From positions 17,363,001 through 17,427,000 of the forward strand of contig OY756966.1 in NCBI GenBank assembly GCA_963580455.1: DNA of 64,000 nt, given 5' to 3'. Source of the stretch: Euonymus europaeus. Taxonomy: Eukaryota; Streptophyta; Magnoliopsida; Celastrales; Celastraceae. A model generated the notes under the pieces. The model worked only from the letters and a program-made list of their open reading frames with translations, was not told where the DNA came from and did no database searches. This document shows, in pieces, positions 26,001 through 38,697 of this stretch. Every line of letters begins with the position of its first letter. Position 1 is the first letter of the stretch. Made by a program: the position numbers and the translations under genes.

Positions 26001-26264
26001 ATGACAAATAGACAAAACCGTTAAAAGCTCCTCCATAGAGAGAGTTGAGCAACTTCGGACTATCAAAGTTGCTCGGGATAGACTTTTAATTGTTCTTCTA
26101 TGTCAAATTTAACGAGTATAAGCTTCCTACATTATTTCGGTTCCAAAACACCAACTTTCTATGACAAATGGACAAAACCGTTAAAAGCTCCTCCATAGAG
26201 TTAGTCGAGCAACTTCGAACTATCAAAGTTGCTCGGGATAGACTTTTTATTGTTCTTCTATGTC
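23016..26264 (+). repeat. Paired 11-mer-spaced blocks (1751 bp), partly diverged
   Basis: AATTTTTCGAGTATAGG occurs at 23412 and 25163, 1751 bp apart, followed in both by ACAAACCCG, a GCCGAGC unit and a 6-bp-deleted unit (23729 / 25480). The first copy has TTCTTTGTCAAC and AAATAGGC where the second has TTCTATGTCAAC and ATAAATGGAC. The match weakens after about 25560, where units with ACTACAGAATATC, GAGCAGCAACGG and ATTTCGGTTCC appear; these resemble the 31-34 kb region. Confidence 0.75.
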
Positions 26265-29200
26265 AAATTTTACGAGTATAAGCTTCTTATATTATTTCGA
26301 TGCCAAAACACCAACTTTCAATGACAAATGGACAAAACCGTTAAAAGCTCCTCCATAGAGAGAGTTGAGCAACTACGGACTATCAAAGTTGCTCGGGATA
26401 GACTTTTAATTGTTCTTCTATGTCAAATTTAACGAGTATAAGCTTCCTACATTATTTCAATGCCAAAACACCAACTTTCTATGACAAATGGACAAAACAG
26501 TTAAAAGCTCCTCCATAGAGAGAGTCGAGCAACTTCGGACTATCAAAGTTGCTCGGGATAGACTTTTTATTGTTCTTCTATGTCAAATTTTTCGAGTATA
26601 GGCTTCCTACATTATTTCGATGCCAAAACACCAACTTTCTATGACAAATAGACAAACCCGTTAAAAGCTCCTCCATAGAGAGAGTTGAGCAACTTCGGAC
26701 TATCAAAGTTGCTCGGGATAGACTTTTTGTTGTTCTTCTTTGTCAACTTTTACGAGTATAAGCTTCCTACATTATTTCGATGCCAAAACACCAACTTTCC
26801 ATGACAAATAGGCAAAACCGTTAAAAGCTCCTCCATAGATAGAGCCGAGCAACTTCGGACTATCAAAGTTGCTCGGGATATACTTTTTATTGTTCTTCTG
26901 TGTCAAATTTTACGAGCTTCTTACATTATTTCGATGCCAAAACACCAACTTTCTATGACAAATCGACAAAACCATTAAAAGCTCCTCCATAGAGAGAGTT
27001 GAGCAACTACGGACTATCAAAGTTGCTCGGGATAGACTTTTATTGTTCTTCTATGTCAAATTTTACGAGTATAAGCTTCCTACATTATTTCGATGCCAAA
27101 ACACCAACTTTCGATGACAAATGGTGAAAACCGTTAAAAACTCCTCCATAGAGAGAGTTGAGCAACTACAGGATATCAAAGTTGCTCGGGATAGACTTTT
27201 AATTGTTCTTCTATGTCAAATTTTACGAGTATAAGCTTCCTACATTATTTCGATGCCAAAACACCAATTTTCTATGACAAATGGACAAAACCGTTAAAAG
27301 CTCCTCCACAGAGAGAGTTGAGCAACTATAGGATATCAAAGTTGCTCGGGATAGACTTTTAATTGTTCTTCGATGTCAAATTTAACGAGTATAAGCTTCC
27401 TACATTATTTCGATGACAAAACACCAACTTTCTATGACAAATGGACAAAACCGTTAAAAGCTCCTCCATAGAGAGAGTTGAGCAATTTCGGACAATCAAA
27501 GTTGCTCGGGATAGACTTTTAATTGTTCTTCTAAGTCAAATTTAACGAGTATAAGCTTCTACACTATTTCGATGCCAAAACACCAACTTTCTATGACAAA
27601 TCGACAAAACCGTTAAAAGCTCCTCCATAGAGAGAGTTGAGCAACTACGGACTATCAAAGTTGCTCGGGATAGATTTTTATTGTTCTTCTATGTCAAATT
27701 TTACGAGTATAAGCTTCCTACATTATTTCGATGCCAAAACACCAACTTTCGATGACAAATGGACAAAACCGTTAAAAGCTCCTCCATAGAGAGAGTTGAG
27801 CAACTACAGGATTTCAAAGTTGCTCGGGATAGACTTTTAATTGTTCTTCTATGTCAAATTTAACGAGTATAAGCTTACTACATTATTTCGATGCCAAAAC
27901 ACCAACTTTCTATGACAAATAGACAAAACCGTTAAAAGCTCCTCCATAGAGATAGTTGAGCAACTTCGGACTATCAAAGTTGCTCGGGATAGACTTTTTG
28001 TTGTTCTTCTATGTCAACTTTTACGAGTATAAGCTTCCTACATTATTTCGATTCCAAAACACCAACTTTCTATGACAAATGGACAAAACCGTTAAAAGCT
28101 CCTCCATAGAGAGAGTCGAGCAACTTCGGACTATCAAAGTTGCTCGGAATAGACTTTTTGTTGTTCTTCTATGTCAACTTTTACGAGTATAAGCTTCTTA
28201 TATTATTTCGATGCCAAAACACCAACTTTCAATGACAAATGGACAAAACCGTTAAAAGCTCCTCCATAGAGAGAGTTGAGCAACTACGGACTATCAAAGT
28301 TGCTCGGGATAGACTTTTAATTGTTCTTCTATGTCAAATTTAACGAGTATAAGCTTCCTACATTATTTCAATGCCAAAACACCAACTTTCTATGACAAAT
28401 GGACAAAACAGTTAAAAGCTCCTCCATAGAGAGAGTCGAGCAACTTCGGACTATCAAAGTTGCTCGGGATAGACTTTTTATTGTTCTTCTATGTCAAATT
28501 TTTCGAGTATAGGCTTCCTACATTATTTCGATGCCAAAACACCAACTTTCTATGACAAATAGACAAACCCGTTAAAAGCTCCTCCATAGAGAGAGTTGAG
28601 CAACTTCGGACTATCAAAGTTGCTCGGGATAGACTTTTTGTTGTTCTTCTTTGTCAACTTTTACGAGTATAAGCTTCCTACATTATTTCGATGCCAAAAC
28701 ACCAACTTTCCATGACAAATAGGCAAAACCGTTAAAAGCTCCTCCATAGATAGAGCCGAGCAACTTCGGACTATCAAAGTTGCTCGGGATATACTTTTTA
28801 TTGTTCTTCTGTGTCAAATTTTACGAGCTTCTTACATTATTTCGATGCCAAAACACCAACTTTCTATGACAAATCGACAAAACCATTAAAAGCTCCTCCA
28901 TAGAGAGAGTTGAGCAACTACGGACTATCAAAGTTGCTCGGGATAGACTTTTATTGTTCTTCTATGTCAAATTTTACGAGTATAAGCTTCCTACATTATT
29001 TCGATGCCAAAACACCAACTTTCGATGACAAATGGTGAAAACCGTTAAAAACTCCTCCATAGAGAGAGTTGAGCAACTACAGGATATCAAAGTTGCTCGG
29101 GATAGACTTTTAATTGTTCTTCTATGTCAAATTTTACGAGTATAAGCTTCCTACATTATTTCAATGCCAAAACACCAATTTTCTATGACAAATGGACAAA

Positions 29201-30086
29201 ACCGTTAAAAGCTCCTCCACAGAGAGAGTTGAGCAACTATAGGATATCAAAGTTGCTCGGGATAGACTTTTAATTGTTCTTCGATGTCAAATTTAACGAG
29301 TATAAGCTTCCTACATTATTTCGATGACAAAACACCAACTTTCTATGACAAATGGACAAAACCGTTAAAAGCTCCTCCATAGAGAGAGTTGAGCAACTTC
29401 GGACAATCAAAGTTGCTCGGGATAGACTTTTAATTGTTCTTCTAAGTCAAATTTAACGAGTATAAGCTTCTACACTATTTCGATGCCAAAACACCAACTT
29501 TCTATGACAAATCGACAAAACCGTTAAAAGCTCCTCCATAGAGAGAGTTGAGCAACTACGGACTATCAAAGTTGCTCGGGATAGATTTTTATTGTTCTTC
29601 TATGTCAAATTTTACGAGTATAAGCTTCCTACATTATTTCGATGCCAAAACACCAACTTTCGATGACAAATGGACAAAACCGTTAAAAGCTCCTCCATAG
29701 AGAGAGTTGAGCAACTACAGGATTTCAAAGTTGCTCGGGATAGACTTTTAATTGTTCTTCTATGTCAAATTTAACGAGTATAAGCTTACTACATTATTTC
29801 GATGCCAAAACACCAACTTTCTATGACAAATAGACAAAACCGTTAAAAGCTCCTCCATAGAGATAGTTGAGCAACTTCGGACTATCAAAGTTGCTCGGGA
29901 TAGACTTTTTGTTGTTCTTCTATGTCAACTTTTACGAGTATAAGCTTCCTACATTATTTCGATTCCAAAACACCAACTTTCTATGACAAATGGACAAAAC
30001 CGTTAAAAGCTCCTTCATAGAGAGAGTCGAGCAACTTCGGACTATCAAAGTTGCTCGGAATAGACTTTTTGTTGTTCTTCTATGTC
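26265..30086 (+). repeat. 12-mer HOR, 1911 bp, two tandem copies
   Basis: Copies are about 26265-28175 and 28176-30086. Shared private marks at offset 1911 include AAAACAGTT, AATTTTTCGAGTATAGG (26596 / 28507), TTCTTTGTCAAC, AAATAGGC, TTCTGTGTC, AATGGTGAAAACC (27121 / 29032), CCACAGAGAG, TTCTTCGATGTC, CTTACTACATT and GCTCGGAATAG. The last mark also occurs at 24961, so the tandem pair appears to sit between two parts of an older arrangement. Confidence 0.88.
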
Positions 30087-31059
30087 AACTTTTACGAGTA
30101 TAAGCTTCCTACATTATTTCGATGCCAAAACACCAACTTTCTATGACAAATGGACAAAACCGTTAAAAGCTCCTCCATAGAGAGAGTCGAGCAACTTCGG
30201 ACTATCAAAGTTGCTCGGGATAGACTTTTTATTGTTCTTCTATGTCAAATTTTTCGAGTATAGGCTTCCTACATTATTTCGATGCCAAAACACCAACTTT
30301 CTATGATAAATAGACAAACCCGTTAAAAGCTCCTCCATAGAGAGAGTTGAGCAACTTCGGACTATCAAAGTTGCTCGGGATAGACTTTTTGTTGTTCTTC
30401 TATGTCAACTTTTACGAGTATAAGCTTCCTACATTATTTCGATGCCAAAACACCAACTTTCCATGATAAATGGACAAAACCGTTAAAAGCTCCTCCATAG
30501 ATAGAGCCGAGCAACTTCGGACTATCAAAGTTACTCGGGATATACTTTTTATTGTTCTTCTATGTCAAATTTTATGAGCTTCTTACATTATTTCGATGCC
30601 AAAACATCAACTTTCTATGACAAATCGACAAAACCATTAAAAGCTCCTCCATAGAGAGAGTTGAGCAACTACGGACTATCAAAGTTGCTCGGGATAGACT
30701 TTTATTGTTCTTCTATGTCAAATTTTACGAGTATAAGCTTCCTACATTATTTCGATGCCAAAACACCAACTTTCGATGACAAATGGACAAAACTGTTAAA
30801 AGCTCCACCATAGAGAGAGTTGAGCAACAACGGACTATCAAAGTTGCTCGGGATAGAATTTTAATTGTTCTTCTATGTCAAATTTAACGAGTATAAGCTT
30901 CCAACATTATTTCAAGGCCAAAACACCAACTTTCTATGACAAATGGACAAAACCGTTAAAAACTCCTCCATAGAGAGAGTTGAGCAACTACAGGATATCA
31001 AAGTTGCTCGGGATAGACATTTAATTGTTCTTCTATGTCAAATTTAACGAGTATAAGCT
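30087..31059 (+). repeat. Block matching 24992-25860 (offset 5095), then a switch
   Basis: The AATTTTTCGAGTATAGG unit at 30258 matches 25163, and the GATAAATGG, GTTACTCGGG and AACATCAAC marks recur in both, as do AGCTCCACC and ATTTCAA near 30810-30915 (25715-25830). In this copy the 6-bp-deleted unit reads TATGAGCTTC (30575), a CpG-to-TpG change. After about 30955 the block changes to an AAAAACTCC / ACTACAGGATATC unit. Confidence 0.75.
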
Positions 31060-34000
31060 TCCTACATTATTTCGATGCCAAAACACCAACTTTCTATGAC
31101 AAATAGACAAAACCGTTAAAAGCTCCTCCATAGAGAGAGTTGAGCAACTTCGGACTATCAAAGTTGCTCGGGATAGACTTTTTGTTGTTCTTCTATGTCA
31201 ACTTTTACGAGTATAAGCTTCCTACATTATTTCGATGCCAAAACACCAACTTTCCATGACAAATGGACAAAACCGTTAAAAGCTCCTCCATAGATAGAGT
31301 CGAGCAACTTCGGACTATCAAAGTTGCTCGGGATATACTTTTTATTGTTCTTCTATGTCAAATTTTACGAGCTTCTTACATTATTTCGATGCCAAAACAC
31401 CAACTTTCTATGACAAATCGACAAAACCATTAAAAGCTCCTCCATAGAGAGAGTTGAGCAACTACAGAATATCAAAGTTGCTCGGGATAGACTTTTTTTG
31501 TTCTTCTATGTCAAATTTTACGAGTATAAGCTTCCTACATTATTTCGATGCCAAAACACCAACTTTCGATGACAAATGGACAAAACCGTTAAAAGCTCCT
31601 CCATAGAGAGAGTTGAGCAGCAACGGACTATCAAAGTTGCTCGGGATAGACTTTTAATTGTTCTTCTATGTCAAATTTAACGAGTATAAGCTTCCTACAT
31701 TATTTCAATGCCAAAACACCAACTTTCTATGACAAATGGACAAAACAGTTAAAAGCTCCTCCATAGAGAGAGTCGAGCAACTTCGGACTATCAAAGTTGC
31801 TCGGGATAGACTTTTTATTGTTCTTCTATGTCAACTTTTACGAGTATAAGCTTCCTACATTATTTCGATGCCAAAACACCAACTTTCTATGACAAATAGA
31901 CAAAACCGTTAAAAGCTCCTCCATAGAGAGAGTTGAGCAACTTCGGACTATCAAAGTTGCTCGGGATAGACTTTTAATTGTTCTTCTATGTCAAATTTAA
32001 CGAGTATAAGCTTCCTACATTATTTCGGTTCCAAAACACCAACTTTCTATGACAAATGGACAAAACCGTTAAAAGCTCCTCTATAGAGTTAGTCGAGCAA
32101 CTTCGAACTATCAAAGTTGCTCGGGATAGACTTTTTATTGTTCTTCTATGTCAAATTTTACGAGTATAAGCTTCTTATATTATTTCGATGCCAAAACACG
32201 AACTTTCAATGACAAATGGACAAAACCGTTAAAAGCTCCTCCATAGAGAGAGTTGAGCAACTACGGACTATCAAAGTTGCTCGGGATAGACTTTTAATTG
32301 TTCTTCTATGTCAAATTTAACGAGTATAAGCTTCCTACATTATTTCGACGCCAAAACACCAACTTTCTGTGACAAATAGACAAAACCGTTTAAAGCTCCT
32401 CCATAGAGAGAGTTGAGCAACTACAGGATATCAAAGTTGCTCGGGATAGACTTTTAATTGTTCTTCTATGTCAAATTTAACGAGTATAAGCTTCCTACAT
32501 TATTTCGACGCCAAAACACCAACTTTCTATGACAAATAGACAAAACCGTTAAAAGCTCCTCCATAGAGAGAGTTGAGCAACTTCGGACTATCAAAGTTGC
32601 TCGGGATAGACTTTTTGTTGTTCTTCTATCTCAACTTTTACGAGTATAAGCTTCCTACATTATTTCGATGCCAAAACAACAACTTTCCATGACAAATGGA
32701 CAAAACCGTTAAACGCTCCTCCATAGATTTAGTTGAGCAACTACAGGATATCAAAGTTGCTCGGGATAGACTTTTAATTGTTCTTCTATGTCAAATTTAA
32801 CGAGTATAAGCTTCCTACATTATTTCGACGCCAAAACACCAACTTTCTATGATAAATAGACAAAACCGTTAAAAGCTCCTCCATAGAGAGAGTTGAGCAA
32901 CTTCGGACTATCAAAGTTGCTCAGGATAGACTTTTTGTTGTTCTTCTATGTCAACTTTTACGAGTATAAGCTTCCTACATTATTTCGATGACAAAACACC
33001 AACTTTCCATAACAAATGGACAAAACCGTTAAACGCTCCTCCATAGATTTAGTTGAGGAACTTCGGACTATCAAAGTTGCTCGGAATATACTTTTTATTG
33101 TTCTTCTATGTCAAATTTTACGAGCTTCCTACATTATTTCGATGACAAAACACCAACTTTCTATGACAAATAGACAAAACCGTTAAAAGCTCCTCCATAG
33201 AGAGAGTTGAGCAACTTCGGACTATCAAAGTTGCTCGGGATAGACTTTTTGTTGTTCTTCTATGTCAACTTTTATGAGTATAAGCTTCCTACATTATTTC
33301 GATGCCAAAACACCAACTTTCCATGACAAATGGACAAAACCGTTAAAAGCTCCTCCATAGATAGAGTCGAGCAACTTCGGACTATCAAAGTTGCTCGGGA
33401 TATACTTTTTATTGTTCTTCTATGTCAAATTTTACGAGCTTCTTACATTATTTCGATGCCAAAACACCAACTTTCTATGACAAATCGACAAAACCATTAA
33501 AAGTTCCTCCATAGAGAGAGTTGAGCAACTACAGAATATCAAAGTTGCTCGGGATAGACTTTTTTTGTTCTTCTATGTCAAATTTTACGAGTATAAGCTT
33601 CCTACATTATTTCGATGACAAAACACCAACTTTCGATGACAAATGGACAAAACCGTTAAAAGCTCCTCCATAGAGAGAGTTGAGCAGCAACGGACTATCA
33701 AAGTTGCTCGGGATAGACTTTTAATTGTTCTTCTATGTCAAATTTAACGAGTATAAGCTTCCTACATTATTTCAATGTCAAAACACCAACTTTCTATGAC
33801 AAATGGACAAAACAGTTAAAAGCTCCTCCATAGAGAGAGTCGAGCAACTTCGGACTATCAAAGTTGCTCGGGATAGACTTTTTATTGTTCTTCTATGTCA
33901 AATTTTACGAGTATAAGCTTCCTACATTATTTCGATGCCAAAACACCAACTTTCTATGACAAATAGACAAAACCGTTAAAAGCTCCTTCATAGAGAGAGT

Positions 34001-35190
34001 TGAGCAACTTCGGACTATCAAAGTTGCTCGGGATAGACTTTTAATTGTTCTTCTATGTCAAATTTAACGAGTATAAGCTTCCTACATTATTTCGGTTGCA
34101 AAACACCAACTTTCTATGACAAATGGACAAAACCGTTAAAAGCTCCTCCATAGAGTTAGTCGAGCAACTTCGAACTATCAAAGTTGCTCGGGATAGAATT
34201 TTTATTGTTCTTCTATGTCAAATTTTACGAGTATAAGCTTCTTATATTATTTCGATGCCAAAACACCAACTTTCAATGACAAATGGACAAAACCGTAAAA
34301 AGCTCCTCCATAGAGAGAGTTGAGCAACTACGGACTATCAAAGTTGCTCGGGATAGACTTTTATTTGTTCTTCTATGTCAAAATTAACGAGTATAAGCTT
34401 CCTACATTATTTCGACGCCAAAACACCAGCTTTCTATGACAAATAGACAAAACCGTTTAAGGCTCCTCCATAGAGAGAGTTGAGCAACTACAGGATATCA
34501 AAGTTGCTCGGGATAGACTTTTAATTGTTCTTCTATGTCAAATTTAACGAGTATAAGCTTCCTACATTATTTCGACGCCAAAACACCAACTTTCTATGAC
34601 AAATAGACAAAACCGTTAAAAGCTCCTCCAAAAAGAGAGTTGAGCAACTTCGGACTATCAAAGTTGCTCGGGATAGACTTTTTCTTGTTCTTCTATCTCA
34701 ACTTTTACGAGTATAAGCTTCCTACATTATTTCGATGCCAAAACACCAACTTTCCATGACAAATGGACAAAACCGTTAAACGCTCCTCCATAGATTTAGT
34801 TGAGCAACTACAGGATATCAAAGTTGCTCGGGATAGACTTTTAATTGTTCTTCTATGTCAAATTTAACGAGTATAAGCTTCCTACATTATTTCGACGCCA
34901 AAACACCAACTTTTTATGATAAATAGACAAAAACCGTTAAAAGCTCCTCCATAGAGAGAGTTGAGCAACTTCGGACTATCAAAGTTGCTCAGGATAGACT
35001 TTTTGTTGTTCTTCTATGTCAACTTTTACGAGTATAAGCTTCCTACATTATTTCGATGACAAAACACCAACTTACCATAACAAATGGACAAAACCGTTAA
35101 ACGCTCCTCCATAGATTTAGTTGAGGAACTTCGGACTATCAAAGTTGCTCGGGATATACTTTTTATTGTTCTTCTATGTCAAATTTTATG
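31060..35190 (+). repeat. 13-mer HOR, 2067 bp, two tandem copies
   Basis: Copies are about 31060-33126 and 33127-35190. Shared marks at offset 2067 include ACTACAGAATATC (31461 / 33528), GAGCAGCAACGG, AAAACAGTT, ATTTCGGTT (32021 / 34088), GAGTTAGTCGAGC, ATTTCGACGCC units with GTTTAA, TTCTATCTCAAC, and the CGCTCCTCCATAGATTTAG units. The 13-bp shortfall from 2080 reflects the 6-bp-deleted and one-base-short units. The second copy has AAAAACCG near 34930, a one-base gain. Confidence 0.88.
33118..33140 (+). other. Hybrid monomer at the 13-mer copy boundary
   Basis: The 6-bp-deleted motif CGAGCTTC is here followed by CTACATT and then GATGACAAAACACC with CAAATAGAC. Every other deleted unit I located continues with TTACATT and then CAAATCGAC with AAAACCATT. 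The hybrid lies at the end of the first 2067-bp copy, and the equivalent place at the end of the second copy (about 35190) has the ordinary form. It is best read as the crossover point that made the tandem pair. Confidence 0.7.
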
Positions 35191-38100
35191 AGCTTCTTAC
35201 ATTATTTCGATGCCAAAACACCAACTTTCTATGACAAATCGACAAAACCATTAAAAGCTCCTCCATAGAGAAAGTTGAGCAACTACGGACTATCAAAGTT
35301 GCTCGGGATAGACTTTTTGTTGTTCTTCTCTGTCAAGTTTTACGAGTATAAGCTTCCTACATTATTTCGATGCCAAAACACCAACTTTCTATGACAAATA
35401 GACAAAACCGTTAAAAGCTCCTCCATAGAGAGAGTTGAGCAACTTCGGACTATCAAAGATGCTCGGGATAGACTTTTTGTTGTTCTTCTATGTCAACTTT
35501 TACGAGTATAAGCTTCCTACATTATTTCGATGCCAAAACACCAACTTTCCATGACAAATGGACAAAACCGTTAAAAGCTCCTCCATAGAGAGAGTTGAGC
35601 AACTTCGGACAATCAAAGTTGCTCGGGATAGACTTTTTATTGTTCTTCTATGTCAAATTTTACAAGTATAAGCTTCCTACATTATTTCGATGCCAAAACA
35701 CCAACTTTCTATGACAAATAGACAAAACCGTTAAAAGCTCCACCATAGAGAGAGTTGAGCAACTTCGGACTATCAAAGTTGCTCGGGATAGACTTTTTGT
35801 TGTTCTTCTATGTCAACTTTTACGAGTATAAGCTTCCTACATTATTTCGATGCCAAAACACCAACTTTCCATGACAAATAGACAAAACCGTTAAAAGCTC
35901 CTCCATAGATAGAGTCGAGCAACTTCGAACTATCAAAGTTGCTCGGGATATACATTTTTTTGTTCTTCTATGTCAAATTTTACGAGCTTCTTACATTATT
36001 TCGATGCCAAAACACCAACTTTCTATGACAAATCGACAAAACCATTAAAAGCTCCTCCATAGAGAGAGTTGAGCAACTACGGACTATCAAAGTTGCTCGG
36101 GATAGACTTTTTTTGTTCTTCTATGTCAAATTTAACGAGTATAAGCTTCCTACATTATTTCGATGACAAAACACCAACTTTCTATGACAAATAGACAAAA
36201 CCGTTAAAAGCTCCTCCATAGAGAGAGTTGAGCAACTTCGGACTATCAAAGTTGCTCGGGATAGACTTTTTATTGTTCTTCTATGTCAAATTTTACGAGT
36301 ATAAGCTTCCTACATTATTTCGATGACAAAACACCAACTTTCTATGACAAATAGACAAAACCGTTAAAAGCTCCTCCATAGAGAGAGTTGAGCAACTTCG
36401 GACTATCAAAGTTGCTCGGGATAGACTTTTTTTGTTCTTCTATGTCAAATTTTACGAGTATAAGCTTCCTACATTATTTCGATGACAAAACACCAACTTT
36501 CTATGACAAATAGACAAAACCGTTAAAAGCTCCTCCATAAAGAGAGTTGAGCAACTTCGGACAATCAAAGTTGCTCGGGATAGACTTTTTATTGTTCTTC
36601 TATGTCAAATTTTACGAGTATAAGCTTCCTACATTATTTCGATGCCAAAACACCAACTTTCTATGACAAATAGACAAAACCGTTAAAAGCTCCTCCATAG
36701 AGAGAGTTGAGCAACTTCGGACTATCAAAGTTGCTCGGGATAGACTTTTCGTTGTTCTTCTCTGTCAAGTTTTACGAGTATAAGCTTCCTACATTATTTC
36801 GATGCCAAAACACCAACTTTCTATGACAAATAGACAAAACCGTTAAAAGCTCCTCCATAGAGAGAGTTGAGCAACTTCGGACTATCAAAGTTGCTCGGGA
36901 TAGACTTTTTGTTGTTCTTCTATGTCAACTTTTACGAGTATAAGCTTCCTACATTATTTCGATGCCAAAACACCAACTTTCCATGACAAATGGACAAAAC
37001 CGTTAAAAGCTCCTCCATAGATAGAGTCGAGCAACTTCGGACTATCAAAGTTGCTCGGGATATACTTTTTATTGTTCTTCTATGTCAAATTTTACGAGCT
37101 TCTTACATTATTTCGATGCCAAAACACCAACTTTCTATGACAAATCGACAAAACCATTAAAAGCTCCTCCATAGAGAGAGTTGAGCAACTACGGACTATC
37201 AAAGTTGCTCGGGATAGACTTTTTTTGTTCTTCTATGTCAAATTTTACGAGTATAAGCTTCCTACATTATTTCGATGACAAAACACCAACTTTCTATGAC
37301 AAATAGACAAATCCGTTAAAAGCTCCTCCATAGAGAGAGTTGAGCAACTTCGGACAATCAAAGTTGCTCGGGATAGACTTTTTATTGTTCTTCTATGTCA
37401 AATTTTACGAGTATAAGCTTCCTACATTATTTCGATGCCAAAACACCAACTTTCTATGACAAATAGACAAAACCGTTAAAAGCTCCTCCATAGAGAGAGT
37501 TGAGCAACTTCGGACTATCAAAGTTGCTCGGGATAGACTTTTTGTTGTTCTTCTCTGTCAAGTTTTACGAGTATAAGCTTCCTACATTATTTCGATGCCA
37601 AAACACCAACTTTCTATGACAAATAGACAAAACCGTTAAAAGCTCCTCCATAGAGAGAGTTGAGCAACTTCGGACTATCAAAGTTGCTCGGGATAGACTT
37701 TTTGTTGTTCTTCTATGTCAACTTTTACGAGTATAAGCTTCCTATATTATTTCGATGCCAAAACACCAACTTTCCATGACAAATGGACAAAACCGTTAAA
37801 AGCCCCTCCATAGATAGAGTCGAGCAACTTCGAACTATCAAAGTTGCTCGGGATATACTTTTTATTGTTCTTCTATGTCAAATTTTACGAGTATAAGCTT
37901 CTGACATTATTTCGATACCAAAACACCAACTTTCTATGACAAATCGACAAAACCGTTAAAAGCTCCTCCATAGAGAGAGTTGAGCAACTTCGGACAATCA
38001 AAGTTGCTCGGGATAGACTTTTTATTGTTCTTCTATGTCAAATTTTACGAGTATAAGCTTCTGACATTATTTCGATACCAAAACACCAACTTTCTATGAC

Positions 38101-38697
38101 AAATCGACAAAACCGTTAAAAGCTCCTCCATAGAGAGAGTTGAGCAACTACGGACTATCAAAGTTGCTCGGGATAGACTTTTTTTGTTCTTCTATGTCAA
38201 ATTTTACGAGTATAAGCTTCCTACATTATTTCGATGACAAAACACCAACTTTCTATGACAAATAGACAAAACCGTTAAAAGCTCCTCCATAGAGAGAGTT
38301 GAGCAACTTCGGACAATCAAAGTTGCTCGGGATAGACTTTTTATTGTTCTTCTATGTCAAATTTTACGAGTATAAGCTTCCTACATTATTTCGATGCCAA
38401 AACACCAACTTTCTATGACAAATAGACAAAACCGTTAAAAGCTCCTCCATAGAGAGAGTTGAGCAACTTCGGACTATCAAAGTTGCTCGGGATAGACTTT
38501 TTTTGTTCTTCTATGTCAAATTTTACGAGTATAAGCTTCCTACATTATTTCGATGACAAAACACCAACTTTCTATGACAAATAGACAAAACCGTTAAAAG
38601 CTCCTCCATAGAGAGAGTTGAGCAACTTCGGACAATCAAAGTTGCTCGGGATAGACTTTTTATTGTTCTTCTATGTCAAATTTTACGAGTATAAGCT
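35041..38697 (+). repeat. 23-mer block, 3657 bp, first copy
   Basis: The block begins at GATGACAAAACACC followed by CTTACCATAAC (35071), which recurs at 38728. In order it carries CGCTCCTCC / GAGGAACTT, TATGAGCTTC, GAGAAAGTTG, TTCTCTGTCAAG, CAAAGATGCTC, TACAAGTATAAG, GGGATATACATTTT with a deleted unit at 35983, CCATAAAGAG (36535), ACTTTTCGTTG (36744), AAATCCG, CCTATATT, AAGCCCCTCC (37801) and two CTGACATTATTTCGATACC units. The TTCTCTGTCAAG class first appears here and stays common to the right end. Confidence 0.87.
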
